64,000 nucleotides of DNA from JBDHWG01 sp046328525 (GTDB taxonomy: Bacteria > Chloroflexota > Anaerolineae > Epilineales > JAHCIE01): NCBI GenBank assembly GCA_046328525.1, contig JAXLWK010000010.1:124001-188000 (forward strand), given 5' to 3'. Shown here one piece after another: positions 43,782-52,750 of the stretch. The stretch's first letter is position 1, and the number at the start of each line of letters is the position of its first letter. The position numbers were made by a program, and so were the translations under genes. The notes under the pieces were generated by a model. It saw only the letters and a list, made by a program, of their open reading frames with translations, was not told the origin of the DNA and did no database searches.

Positions 43782-44568
43782 GCGGCTGCTCATTGGCATC
43801 GTGCTGCTCTACATGGGCATCCTCATCCTGGCCCCGCTAGCCGCCATTCTGTGGGGCGCGTTCAGCCGCGGCCTCGCGCCCATTCTGGCGACTCTGGCTG
43901 ACCCCGATGTGCTGCACGCTTTCTGGGTGACGCTCATCCTGTGCGCCGTCGCCCTGCTCGTGAATACGGTGTTCGGGGTCATCACCGCTTGGGTGCTCGT
44001 GCGCGACCGCTTCCCGGGGCGGCGCTTCGTCAATGGGCTGGTGGACCTGCCCCTCGTCGTCTCACCGGTCATCGCCGGCTACATGATTATCCTCCTCTTC
44101 GGGCGGCAAGGGTGGTTCGCGCCGCTCCTCGGGCCGCTGGGCATCAAAGTCGTGTTCGCCCTGCCCGGCATGCTCCTGGCGACCATCTTCGTCTCGCTGC
44201 CATTCGTCATCCGCGAGGTCATGCCGGTGCTGGAAGCGGTCGGGACGGAACAGGAGTCGGCGGCGCACACCCTGGGCGCGAGCGGCTGGCAGACGTTCTG
44301 GCGCGTGACCCTGCCGAGTATTCGCTGGGGCGTGTTGTACGGCGTGACGTTGTCCCTGGCGCGCACGCTCGGCGAGTTCGGCGCGGTCGTGGTCGTCAGC
44401 GGCGCTGTGTCTGGGCTGACCGAGACGGCCACCATCTACATCTTCCGCGCGCTGGACGAACGGCAATACGTCGCCGCGTACATTGTGTCGCTCGTCCTGG
44501 CCGGCGTTTCGTTTGTGATGCTGCTGGGCATGGAGTGGTTCAGGGCGCGCACCGAGGGGGCACGATGA
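43774..44568 (+). CDS. cysW: Sulfate ABC transporter permease CysW
   Basis: A 264-residue membrane protein with six likely spans, the EAA loop (EQESAAHTLGASGWQTFWRV), and LGEFGAVVVVSGAVSGLTET, which matches the CysW family. It pairs with CysT to form the sulfate channel. The start overlaps cysT by 8 bases and the stop overlaps the ATPase start in ATGA, so translation is coupled along the operon. Confidence 0.93.
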   Translation: MVRRLLIGIVLLYMGILILAPLAAILWGAFSRGLAPILATLADPDVLHAFWVTLILCAVALLVNTVFGVITAWVLVRDRFPGRRFVNGLVDLPLVVSPVIAGYMIILLFGRQGWFAPLLGPLGIKVVFALPGMLLATIFVSLPFVIREVMPVLEAVGTEQESAAHTLGASGWQTFWRVTLPSIRWGVLYGVTLSLARTLGEFGAVVVVSGAVSGLTETATIYIFRALDERQYVAAYIVSLVLAGVSFVMLLGMEWFRARTEGAR

Positions 44569-46340
44569 GCATTCTGCTGCGCGATGTGGTGAAGCGCTAC
44601 CACGACCAGACAATTGTGGACCACGTAGACCTGGAAGTGGCCGACGGCGAGCTGTTCGTGCTCCTCGGCCCCAGCGGCAGCGGCAAGAGCACCATCCTGC
44701 GCATGATCGCCGGCCTGACATCGGTGACGGCCGGGCGCGTCATCTTGCATGGCCGCGATGTGACCGACCTGTCACCCCAGCAGCGCGACACCGGCTTCGT
44801 CTTTCAGAACTACTCACTGTTTCGCCACATGACCGTCGCCGACAACATCGAGTTCGGCCTCGCCGTGCGCAAAGCATCCAAAGCCGAGCGCGCTCGCCGC
44901 CGCGATGAGCTGCTCGACCTGGTGGGCCTCGGCGGACTGGGTGGGCGTTACACATCGCAGCTGTCCGGCGGCCAGCAGCAGCGCGTCGCCGTCGCCCGCG
45001 CCCTCGCCGCGCAGCCGTCCGTTCTGCTGCTTGACGAGCCGTTCGGCGCTTTGGACGTTCAAATTCGGGTGCAATTGCGGCAGAGCCTCAAGGAGGTCCA
45101 GCGGCGGCTCGGCCTTACCACCATCCTTGTCACCCACGACCAGGAAGAGGCGTTCGAGCTCGCCGACCGCATCGGCATCATCGACCGCGGCCGTCTGCTG
45201 GAGGTTGGCACGCCGACTCAGCTCTACCACCGGCCCAACCACCAGTTCGTGGCGACGTTCCTGGGCAGCGCCAACCTCCTGGCCGGCACGCAGCAGGGCG
45301 AGGAGGTGCGCGTGGGGGCGCTGCGGCTGCCGTCGGCCGAGCCGGGCGAGCGCTTCGACGCCGAGGGCCGCGCCGAGGTGCTGTTCCGGCCGGAAGACCT
45401 GACGCTGGCCGCCGCCCGCGAGGTTCTGGAGGGGCAGGCGCTAGGTGTTGGCGTGGTCGAAGAAATCCTGTTCCTGGGCACACTCCAGCGCGTCTGCGTG
45501 CGCCTCGACCCGCTGCCCGGGACGTGGCCGCTGCCCGTGCGCTACGGGCAGGAGGGTGTTCTGCTCGACGTGGCGGTATTATCGCGGCCAGGCGGCGCAG
45601 AAGCCGTCGAGGTCGGGCAGACCGTGTGGGTCGGCATCAAGCATTACCACATTTTGCCCCGGCCCGGATTCCGGCTACTGTTATGCGCACACGACGCCGA
45701 GACCGACGCCAGCACAAGCCTGGCGACGTGGCTCGGGTCGGCGATGGGCGCCGAGGTGACGCGCATGGACCTTAGGAGCGGCGTCTCTCCTGAGACGCTC
45801 CTGCGTGACATCCGCGCCCAGGAGTACGACCTGGTGGTCGTTGCCGACGACGGCGCGCCCATTGACAGGTTACAGCGTGAAGCGACCACGCCGGTGCTCG
45901 TCGGGAAGGGGGCGCGGACGCCCATTAAGCGCGTCCTGCTCTGCTCGGCGGGCGGCGAGCCGGGCAAGCTCGACGTGGTGTTCGGGGCGCGGCTCGCCCG
46001 GCGCGTTGGCGCATCGACCCGCCTTCTGTACGTGGCGCAGCCGGTGCGCGAGGCGCAGCCCGTGGGCGTGGCAGACGGCGCCGACCGGCCGTGGCTGGCG
46101 CGCCACCTGGAAGAAGGGCGGCTGACGCTGCTGGGGCAGGGCGTCGAGGTCGACACGAAGGTTCGCCAGGGCGGCGTCGTGGACGAGATCCTGGCCGAAG
46201 CCGCCGAGGGTGACTATGACCTCATCGTTGTCGGCGGGCACGTGCCGTCGCGCCAGCGGCCCGGCGCTCGCGACGTCGCCGCCGAGATTGTCGCCCGCGC
46301 CGACCGTCCGGTCCTCGTCGTGCGCGGCCGCCTGGCCTAA
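44565..46340 (+). CDS. cysA: Sulfate importer ATPase fused to Usp-like domains
   Basis: A 591-residue protein, far longer than the usual 330-370 of CysA. Residues 1-240 are an ABC ATPase: Walker A GPSGSGKST, Q-loop FVFQNYSLF, signature LSGGQQQRVAVARAL, Walker B VLLLDEPFGALD, and switch VTHDQEEAFE. A TOBE-like beta domain follows to about 365. From about 365 to 450 comes a degenerate Usp-like half, and from about 453 to 590 a Usp fold (KRVLLCSAGGEPGKL, YDLIVVGGHVPSRQRPG, DRPVLVVRGRL). It powers sulfate uptake; the Usp part may sense nucleotide or energy state and adjust transport. The four-base overlap with cysW fixes the start. Confidence 0.9.
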   Translation: MSILLRDVVKRYHDQTIVDHVDLEVADGELFVLLGPSGSGKSTILRMIAGLTSVTAGRVILHGRDVTDLSPQQRDTGFVFQNYSLFRHMTVADNIEFGLAVRKASKAERARRRDELLDLVGLGGLGGRYTSQLSGGQQQRVAVARALAAQPSVLLLDEPFGALDVQIRVQLRQSLKEVQRRLGLTTILVTHDQEEAFELADRIGIIDRGRLLEVGTPTQLYHRPNHQFVATFLGSANLLAGTQQGEEVRVGALRLPSAEPGERFDAEGRAEVLFRPEDLTLAAAREVLEGQALGVGVVEEILFLGTLQRVCVRLDPLPGTWPLPVRYGQEGVLLDVAVLSRPGGAEAVEVGQTVWVGIKHYHILPRPGFRLLLCAHDAETDASTSLATWLGSAMGAEVTRMDLRSGVSPETLLRDIRAQEYDLVVVADDGAPIDRLQREATTPVLVGKGARTPIKRVLLCSAGGEPGKLDVVFGARLARRVGASTRLLYVAQPVREAQPVGVADGADRPWLARHLEEGRLTLLGQGVEVDTKVRQGGVVDEILAEAAEGDYDLIVVGGHVPSRQRPGARDVAAEIVARADRPVLVVRGRLA

Positions 46341-46351
46341 CGAGAGAGTAT

Positions 46352-46408
46352 GTAGTGACGACTTCAGTCGTTCGAGGCCTCGCGGAAGTGGCTGGAAGTC
46401 GCTACTAC
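46352..46408. repeat. 'GTAGTGACGACTT' palindromic repeat
   Basis: GTAGTGACGACTTCAGTCGT on the left and GAAGTCGCTACTAC on the right. It is the same family as 24875-24929 and 52682-52736. It lies between cysA and the histidine kinase gene. Confidence 0.85.
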
Positions 46409-46443
46409 ATTCTCGTCGCAGGCTACTTGCGAGGAGCATATGA

Positions 46444-48576
46444 TTGAGGCCTGAACTTATGGGGCGAGCCAGTGTCCCTTTTCGGACGCGCCTGAGCCTG
46501 ACGCGGCTGGACCGCCGCAGTCTGCGCCTGCGGCTCGTCGTGGCCCTCGTGCTGCTGGCCTGCGGCACCGTCGCCCTCATCGGTATCCCAACTGCGGCCC
46601 TGGTGCAGCGGGAGCTGGAACAGGAGGCGTGGGTGCGCGTGGATGAGGGCGCGCGCGTCACCCGCGCCCTTTACGAGGCGCGGTCCCGCGAGGTGGGCGC
46701 GTTCGCCCTGCTCACGGCCCAGCGCCCAACCCTCCACACCGTCATGCAGCAGGGCGGCATCCCGTCCCAAGCCTACCTGGACGACCTGCGGGCCGCCTCG
46801 GGCATCACGGCGCTCTCAGTGTTGAACGGGCAGGGGCAGGTCATCGGCCAGTCCGCTGCGGCCGGCCCATCTGGCGACTCGGCGGTGGCCGCTCTGCGTC
46901 GGAGCGGCGAACGCGCTGCCGGCGCGCTGCCCCTGCAATTGTCGGCGGCGGGCGTCGTCCTCGCGGCGGAAGCGCCGATTGTCCGCGAGGGCGGCGGCAA
47001 CCCGCTGGGCATCGTGCGCGCCGGGCTGGCCCTGGACGGGGATTTTACGACACGCCTCAAGCAGGAAACCGGGCTGGACCACAGCATCAACGTGGGCGAC
47101 CGGCGCGCCGCCACGTCTCTTGGCGACGTCGCCGCCACTGTGCCCCCAGCCGTTCGCCGGGATAGCCCGCAGCAGCTCGACTACCAGGGCGCCGCCTATT
47201 ACGCCGACTGGCTCCCGCTGGGGACGGCCGATGGCGTGCCGGTGCAGGACGAAGTCGCCCTATCGGGCGCGGAGCTGGGCGCGACGATCCGCCGCATCGA
47301 CACTATCCTCCTGGTCAGCGGCCTGCTGTTCGCGCTCATGGTCGGCCTGCTCGGCTACGCCCTGGCCCACCGCATCGCCCAACCGCTGCTCCGCCTGTCG
47401 GCGGGTGGGGAGGCGCTAGGGCGCGGCGACCTTAGCACGCCGCTGCCGCCGGCGGATGGCGTGAGTGAGATCGTCGGTTTGCGCCAAACGCTGGAGCAGA
47501 TGCGGCGGCGTCTTAAGACTGCGCACGACGAGTTAAGCCAGTCTAAGGCGTGGGCCGAAGACCTGATCGCGGCCCTGTCTGAAGGCGTCATGACCATCGA
47601 CGCCGACGGGCGCATCACGTCGTTTAGTTCCGGCGCGGAAGGTTTGCTCGGCTGGCGTCGGCACGAGGTCATCGGCCGCCGCTACGGGATGGTGCTACGC
47701 CCGGCCGGCGCGGGTACGGCCGTGCCACGCCCGGCGCCGGGCGCCGCCGAGCGGCTGCGCGTCCTGACCAGGGACGGACGGCCTATCGCTATCACGCTGA
47801 CCGGGGGAATGCTGGTCTCGCGCGGGGGCCAGGCGCAAGAGCAGGCATTCGTCTTCAGGGATGTGACGGAGGAGGAGCAGGCCCAGCGGCTGCGCGAGTT
47901 CTTCCTGGCGAACGTCTCCCACGAGTTCAAGACGCCGCTCGCCGCCCTGCGCGCCGCGACGGAGCTATTGACGCTCGAAGGTGATCACCTCTCAGAGGCC
48001 GAGGCGCACGAGATGCTCGACTCCATCACCCTTGGCGTCTCGCGGCTCGAAGAGTTGGTCGACAACCTGCTCAGCAGCGCGCTCATCCAGGCCGGGCATT
48101 TCGAGGTGCGGCCGCGGCCCGTTGATCTGCGCGCGCTCGTGGAAGAAGCCCTGCTCACCACTCGCCCGCTGCTGTCTCTGCGCCGGCAGACCCTGCGCCT
48201 CGATGTCCCGCCCGACTTGCCGTTCGTCCTCGCCGACCCCCGCCGCTTGATGCAGGTGCTTGTCAACCTCATTTCCAACGCCAGCAAGTACGGCCCGCGT
48301 GACCGTCCCATTCACCTGTCAGTCGCCGTGGAGGGCGGGATGGCGGTTGTGCGGGTAGCCGACGAGGGGCCGGGCATTCCGGCGGAGCAGCGTGACATGC
48401 TTTTCCGCCCGTTCAAGCGTTCGGTGGAGGGAGAAAAGACGGCCGGTGTCGGCCTGGGGCTGTCCATCGTCAAGACCATCGTGGAACGGCACGGTGGCGA
48501 GGTGGGCGTCGAAAGCGCACCCGGCAGCACGGTGTTCAGATTCACCCTGCCCTTCGCAAACCCGGAGGAACAATAG
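46444..48576 (+). CDS. Membrane sensor histidine kinase (HAMP-PAS-HisKA-HATPase)
   Basis: A 710-residue sensor. The first membrane segment spans about residues 29-52; an extracytoplasmic sensor region follows to about 283 (GITALSVLNGQGQVIGQS suggests a dCache-like fold); the second segment is about 284-307; HAMP follows, then a short coiled coil and a PAS domain (LSEGVMTIDADGRITSFSSG). The HisKA phosphosite is in ANVSHEFKTPLAAL (His about 493), with ATPase boxes NLISNASKYG, VADEGPGIP and TAGVGLGLSIV. It should phosphorylate the response regulator encoded downstream. TTG 46444 has AGGAG at 8 bases; ATG 46459 is an alternative. Its location between sulfate import and reduction genes suggests a link to sulfur supply, which is inference. 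Confidence 0.92.
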   Translation: MRPELMGRASVPFRTRLSLTRLDRRSLRLRLVVALVLLACGTVALIGIPTAALVQRELEQEAWVRVDEGARVTRALYEARSREVGAFALLTAQRPTLHTVMQQGGIPSQAYLDDLRAASGITALSVLNGQGQVIGQSAAAGPSGDSAVAALRRSGERAAGALPLQLSAAGVVLAAEAPIVREGGGNPLGIVRAGLALDGDFTTRLKQETGLDHSINVGDRRAATSLGDVAATVPPAVRRDSPQQLDYQGAAYYADWLPLGTADGVPVQDEVALSGAELGATIRRIDTILLVSGLLFALMVGLLGYALAHRIAQPLLRLSAGGEALGRGDLSTPLPPADGVSEIVGLRQTLEQMRRRLKTAHDELSQSKAWAEDLIAALSEGVMTIDADGRITSFSSGAEGLLGWRRHEVIGRRYGMVLRPAGAGTAVPRPAPGAAERLRVLTRDGRPIAITLTGGMLVSRGGQAQEQAFVFRDVTEEEQAQRLREFFLANVSHEFKTPLAALRAATELLTLEGDHLSEAEAHEMLDSITLGVSRLEELVDNLLSSALIQAGHFEVRPRPVDLRALVEEALLTTRPLLSLRRQTLRLDVPPDLPFVLADPRRLMQVLVNLISNASKYGPRDRPIHLSVAVEGGMAVVRVADEGPGIPAEQRDMLFRPFKRSVEGEKTAGVGLGLSIVKTIVERHGGEVGVESAPGSTVFRFTLPFANPEEQ

Positions 48577-48582
48577 AACTCC

Positions 48583-48695
48583 GTCATTGCGAGCGAAGCG
48601 AAGCAATCCTCCGCCCTTGCGAGAGGCGGTCTACATTGCTACAGCACTGCTGTCGCCCACGGGGAGATTGCCTCGTCGTTCCTCCTCGCAATGAC
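48583..48695. repeat. 'GTCATTGCGAG' palindromic element
   Basis: Begins GTCATTGCGAGCGAAGCGAA and ends CCTCGCAATGAC. One copy of the element doubled at 16747-16998; it sits between kinase and regulator genes. Confidence 0.85.
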
Positions 48696-48732
48696 GGCCT
48701 AAGTTGGTGACGTAGACGTGGAGGTAGCAGGT

Positions 48733-49425
48733 ATGCGAGTTCTTGTTGTCGACGATGACATTCAGCTGGCGTCGCTCATCGCATTCACCTTGCGGCGCGA
48801 GGGCTTCCAAGTGTTTCAGGCGCACGACGGCCTGACGGCGCTAGATGCCTGGGCGAGTGAACAGCCCGACATCATCATCCTCGACATCAACCTGCCGGGC
48901 CTGAGCGGCGACATGGTGCTCCAGCGCATCCGGTCGGCGAGCGCCATGCCGGTCATCATGCTGACCGTTCGCGGCGACGAGGACGCCGTCGTGCATGGGC
49001 TTAGCCTGGGCGCCGACGACTACATCGCCAAGCCGTTCAGCCCCCGCAACCTCGTTGCCCGCGTGCGGGCCGTTCTGCGGCGCAGCGGCCAGCAGCCGCC
49101 CGCCGACCTGACACTGGCCGACATGACGCTGGATATCGACCGCCAGGCTGTGCGGTACACCGACGGCCGCGTGGTGCAGCTCACGCCGCTGGAGTTCCGC
49201 CTGCTGCGCTATCTCCTCGTCAACCAGGGCCAGGTCTTGCCCACCGACGCCATCATCGAGCATGTCTGGGGCTACGACACGCGCGAGGACCGCGCCGCGC
49301 TCAAGCAGCTCGTGCGGCGATTGCGAGTGAAGATTGAGCCTGACCCTGCCAACCCGCGTTACATCGAGACCCTGCCGAACGTCGGCTACACCATCAACGC
49401 CCAGGTGTCTACGCCGAGCGGGTAA
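48733..49425 (+). CDS. OmpR/PhoB-type response regulator
   Basis: A 230-residue regulator. The receiver domain has acidic residues in VVDDDIQ, the phosphosite Asp51 in IIILDINLPG, and Lys in YIAKPFSP. The C-terminal winged helix has LTPLEFRLLRYLLVN, IEHVWGYDT, LVRRLRVKIEPDP and YIETLPNVGYTI. It should bind DNA when phosphorylated by the upstream kinase. GGAGG precedes ATG 48733. The last 17 bases overlap the convergent cobA-type gene. Targets are unknown; the flanking sulfur genes are the obvious candidates. Confidence 0.94.
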   Translation: MRVLVVDDDIQLASLIAFTLRREGFQVFQAHDGLTALDAWASEQPDIIILDINLPGLSGDMVLQRIRSASAMPVIMLTVRGDEDAVVHGLSLGADDYIAKPFSPRNLVARVRAVLRRSGQQPPADLTLADMTLDIDRQAVRYTDGRVVQLTPLEFRLLRYLLVNQGQVLPTDAIIEHVWGYDTREDRAALKQLVRRLRVKIEPDPANPRYIETLPNVGYTINAQVSTPSG

Positions 49426-50251
49426 GCGCCCAGGCCGGCTCGGTCTCGATATCTAGCCCAAGCTGGCCGCGCAGGGCCACCACGTCGCCGACAACGATGG
49501 TCGCCGGCGACTGAACGCCCGCCTCACTCGCCTGCTGCACGATCGTCGCCAGCGTCCCGACCGTGACGCGCTGGCGCGGCAACGTTCCGCTCTCGATGAT
49601 GGCGGTCGGCGTCTCTGGCGCGCGGCCATGCCCCGTGAGCAGGGCGACGACGTGGGACAGCCGCTCGACGCCCATCAGAATCACGAGCGTATCGATCCGC
49701 GCCAACGCACCCCAGTCCACATCGCCGGCGCCGTCGCTCGCGTCGGCGCGGTGGGCGGTGGCGACGGCGAACGCGCCGGCCACATTACGGTGGGTGACGG
49801 GAATACCCGCAGTGCCCGGCACGCCCACGGCGCTGCTCACGCCGGGCACAATCTCGCACGCCACCCCCGCCTCCGCGCACGCCGCCGCCTCCTCGCCGCC
49901 GCGCCCGAAGACGAACGGGTCGCCGCCCTTGAGCCGAACGACGGTCTTGCCTGCCCGCGCTCGGGCGACGAGCAGGACGTTAATCTCGTCTTGCGTGAGC
50001 GCTTGCTGGCGCGGCGCCTTCCCGGCGTAGATTAGCTCCGCCCCCGGCCGCGCCTCGTCCAGCAGCTCCTCACTGACGAGGCGGTCATAGACGACGACGT
50101 CGGCGCGCCGCACACAGCGCAGCCCTTTGACGGTCATCAACTCCGGGTCGCCCGGCCCGGCGCCCACCAGGTACACTTTACCGGGCTTGCCCAGCCCAAA
50201 CGCTCGTGAGAGGGAATGGCGCCACGTCCCGCGCCGGTCATTGATCAACAT
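49409..50251 (-). CDS. cobA: Uroporphyrinogen-III C-methyltransferase
   Basis: A 280-residue SAM-dependent enzyme (SUMT) that makes precorrin-2, the first step from the common tetrapyrrole pool to siroheme. Family marks are GKVYLVGAGPGDPELMTVKG, VVVYDRLVS, VVRLKGGDPFVFGRGGEEA, VPGVSSAVGVPGTAGIPVTH and LVILMGVERL. It overlaps the upstream precorrin-2 dehydrogenase gene by 14 bases. Last gene of the sulfate reduction operon; its product supports the siroheme cofactor of sulfite reductase. Confidence 0.93.
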   Translation of the reverse strand: MLINDRRGTWRHSLSRAFGLGKPGKVYLVGAGPGDPELMTVKGLRCVRRADVVVYDRLVSEELLDEARPGAELIYAGKAPRQQALTQDEINVLLVARARAGKTVVRLKGGDPFVFGRGGEEAAACAEAGVACEIVPGVSSAVGVPGTAGIPVTHRNVAGAFAVATAHRADASDGAGDVDWGALARIDTLVILMGVERLSHVVALLTGHGRAPETPTAIIESGTLPRQRVTVGTLATIVQQASEAGVQSPATIVVGDVVALRGQLGLDIETEPAWALTRSA

Positions 50252-50897
50252 GGTTTTGCTCCTCCGGCCAGACGCCCAGAATCTCGGCGATCCGCCCGCG
50301 CGCGGCCGTTTCGTCACCCCGGCGCAACAGCTCGAACACGTCCGAGTCGACCAACTCATACCACAATGCCTTGCGCTGCTCGAAGTCCGGGGTCTGAGCC
50401 AGGAGCGGGGCGCGCGCCTGTCCCGCCAGGGTCAGGAACTGCGCGTACTCCGGCCCAATCGAGTGTTCGAGCTGCTGGCGGAGGCGCACCGCAACGGCCG
50501 GCGCCTTGCCGCTGGTCGAGATGGCAATGGTCAGGTCGCCGCGCCGCAGGATGGAGGGGGCGATGAAGTTGCAGTGGGGTGTGTCGTCGACCACGTTCAT
50601 CAGGATGTTGCGCTCCAGCGCCTCCTGCCACACGCGGGCGTTTGTCTCGCGGTCGTCCGTCGCGCTGATAGCGATGAACGCGCCCTTCAGGTCGCCCTCT
50701 TGATACTCGCGGGCAATGTGGCTGATGCGCAGTTCGTCCCGCAGGCTACGCAGCGTCTTCGTCAGCCTCGGCGCGACGACAAACACGCACGCCTCGGCAG
50801 TCAGAAGATTCTCGACTTTGCCCTGGGCGATCTGGCCGCCGCCGATGACGACAGCCTTCCGTCCGACCAGGTTGAGATAGACCGGGTAATACTGCAT
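50238..50897 (-). CDS. Precorrin-2 dehydrogenase / sirohydrochlorin ferrochelatase
   Basis: A 219-residue protein of the CysG N-terminal/Met8/SirC family. The NAD-binding start is YYPVYLNLVGRKAVVIGGGQ, followed by FVVAPRLT, NVVDDTPHCNFIAPSI and the STSGKAPAVAVRLRQQLE motif. It oxidises precorrin-2 to sirohydrochlorin and may insert iron. It begins 1 base after the stop of the sat-cysC gene, in the same operon. In enterobacteria this activity is fused to the methyltransferase; here the two are separate overlapping genes. Confidence 0.92.
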   Translation of the reverse strand: MQYYPVYLNLVGRKAVVIGGGQIAQGKVENLLTAEACVFVVAPRLTKTLRSLRDELRISHIAREYQEGDLKGAFIAISATDDRETNARVWQEALERNILMNVVDDTPHCNFIAPSILRRGDLTIAISTSGKAPAVAVRLRQQLEHSIGPEYAQFLTLAGQARAPLLAQTPDFEQRKALWYELVDSDVFELLRRGDETAARGRIAEILGVWPEEQNHVDQ

Positions 50898-50898
50898 C

Positions 50899-52647
50899 TC
50901 AGGCTACCCTCTCCACGCGCTCGCCCCGCGTGTCGTCGCGCACGAAGCCGCGCTCGACCAGCCAGGCCAGGATGGCGCGGGCGTTCTCCTCCGGCGCCTG
51001 GGAGACGGTATCCAGGGTTAGCTCGGGGTCCAGCGGCGGCTCATACGGGTCGTCGACGCCGGTGAAGTCCTTGATCTCGCCGCGCCGCGCCTTGGCGTAC
51101 ATCCCCTTGACGTCGCGCCCCTCGCACACGTCGAGCGGCGTGTCGACGAACACCTCGACAAACTGATCGTCGCCGACCATGGCGCGCACGTCGTTGCGCG
51201 TCGCGCGGTAGGGGCTGACGGCGGCGCAGATGGCGACGCCGCCGTGGCGGACGATCTCGCTCGCCAGGAAGCCGATGCGGCGGATGTTGGTGTCGCGGTC
51301 CTCCTTCGAGAAACCCAGGCCCTTCGACAGGTGCGTGCGCACCACGTCGCCGTCCAGGACGGTAATCTGCCGCCCGCGCTCCATCAAGAGCGTCGTCAGG
51401 ACCTCGGCGATGGTGGACTTGCCCGCGCCGCTCAGGCCCGTGAACCAGATGCACACGCCCTGGCGGTGGCGCGGTGGGTAGGTCTCGGCGAGGATGTCGG
51501 CAACCTCGGGGCGGGTGAACCAGGCGGGGAGCTTGCGCCCGCGGCTCAGGTAGTCCTCGCGCACCTGGGTGCCGGAGATGGACGCCGTGCGCGCCTGGCC
51601 GCCGACCTTCGATATTTCCTCGTAGCGCCCCTCTTCCGGCAGATAGACCAGCTCACTGAAGGGGATCATGCCGACGCCAAGCTCGTCGCTATAAGCCGCG
51701 ACAAGCTCCTGGGCGTCGTACGGGCCGTAGAACGGATTGCCCGTCGAGTCGATGCCGGGGCTGGCGTGGTCGCGGCCGACGATAAGGTGGTTCGCGCCGT
51801 AGTTGCGGCGAATGAGGGCGTGCCACAGCGCCTCGCGCGGCCCGGCCATGCGCATCGCCAGCGGCAGCAGGGCGAGCCGGATGTGGCCGGGGTCGTAGTA
51901 GTGCTGCGCCAGCGCCTTGTACGTGCGCACGCGGGTAAAGTGGTCCACGTCGCCGGGCTTGGTCAGGCCGACGACGGGGTGCAGCAGAAGGGTGCCGTTC
52001 ACGCTCTGGGCGGCGCGCTTCGTCAGCTCCTCATGGACGCGGTGCAGCGGGTTGCGCGTCTGGAACGCGACGACGTTGTGGCGGCCGAAGCGTGCCAGGG
52101 CGGCCCGTGTCTGGGCCGGCGTCAGGCGCAGGGCGCGGAAGTCGTAATGCGTGGGCAGGTTGAGAACCTGGAGCCGCCCGGCGACGGCGTGCGTTCCCCA
52201 GCGGTGCATCTCGGCGACGAGGGGGTGGCGCGGGTCGAGGGTGCCGAAGACGAGCTGCGCCTCCAGCTCGCGATCCCACGCGTAAATCTCCTCGATCGTC
52301 ATCACCGCCAGGAGCTCGTTCTTGGCGTTGCGCAGCGCGATGTCCGCGTCCAGCCGGATGGCCGGGCCGAGGTCCACGGGCAAGGTAACGGGAATGGGCG
52401 AGAGCGCGCCGCTGCTCAGCCGCATGTCGTGCAGGACGCTGAGGTAGTCGGCCTGGCCCATGAAGCGGTCCAGGGGCGAGAAGCCGCCGGTCGCCAGCAG
52501 CTCCAGGTCGCACACGGAGCGCTCGGAGAGCTGGATGGACGGCAGGCGCGTAGCGTACGCCTTGAGGTCGTCGCGCCCTTCGTCGGGCACGACCAGGTTG
52601 ATGAGTTCGCCGCCATACGGCGGAATCAATGTCGCTAGTTTGCTCAT
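50899..52647 (-). CDS. Bifunctional sulfate adenylyltransferase / APS kinase
   Basis: A 582-residue fusion. The N-terminal two thirds are an ATP sulfurylase (about 1-390) with FQTRNPLHRVHEEL, GRDHASPG and VPFSELVYLP-like MIPFSELVYLPE. The C-terminal part is APS kinase with P-loop GLSGAGKST, VLDGDVVRTHLSKGLGFSKE, NIRRIGFLASEI, ISPYR-like AVSPYRATR, and DFTGVDDPYEPP. It converts sulfate plus ATP to APS and then PAPS. AAAGGAC precedes the ATG. The next gene starts within 1 base of its stop. Confidence 0.95.
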   Translation of the reverse strand: MSKLATLIPPYGGELINLVVPDEGRDDLKAYATRLPSIQLSERSVCDLELLATGGFSPLDRFMGQADYLSVLHDMRLSSGALSPIPVTLPVDLGPAIRLDADIALRNAKNELLAVMTIEEIYAWDRELEAQLVFGTLDPRHPLVAEMHRWGTHAVAGRLQVLNLPTHYDFRALRLTPAQTRAALARFGRHNVVAFQTRNPLHRVHEELTKRAAQSVNGTLLLHPVVGLTKPGDVDHFTRVRTYKALAQHYYDPGHIRLALLPLAMRMAGPREALWHALIRRNYGANHLIVGRDHASPGIDSTGNPFYGPYDAQELVAAYSDELGVGMIPFSELVYLPEEGRYEEISKVGGQARTASISGTQVREDYLSRGRKLPAWFTRPEVADILAETYPPRHRQGVCIWFTGLSGAGKSTIAEVLTTLLMERGRQITVLDGDVVRTHLSKGLGFSKEDRDTNIRRIGFLASEIVRHGGVAICAAVSPYRATRNDVRAMVGDDQFVEVFVDTPLDVCEGRDVKGMYAKARRGEIKDFTGVDDPYEPPLDPELTLDTVSQAPEENARAILAWLVERGFVRDDTRGERVERVA

Positions 52648-52681
52648 GCGATGTAAGTCCTTTGGTCAAACGCTATGTCTT

Positions 52682-52736
52682 GTAGTGACGACTTTAGTCG
52701 TTCCGCGTCACGGGCGCGACTGGAAGTCGCTACTAC
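52682..52736. repeat. 'GTAGTGACGACTT' palindromic repeat inside the operon
   Basis: GTAGTGACGACTTTAGTCGT on the left and GACTGGAAGTCGCTACTAC on the right. It lies in the 103-bp gap between the 150-residue protein gene and sat-cysC, so it will be part of the operon mRNA. Confidence 0.85.
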
Positions 52737-52750
52737 ATGGGGTACATCCT

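Noticed and set aside
43941..44564. Long 5' extension of the cysA frame through cysW
   Set aside because: The extension is an out-of-frame reading of cysW; the ATGA junction at 44565 gives the normal ABC ATPase start.
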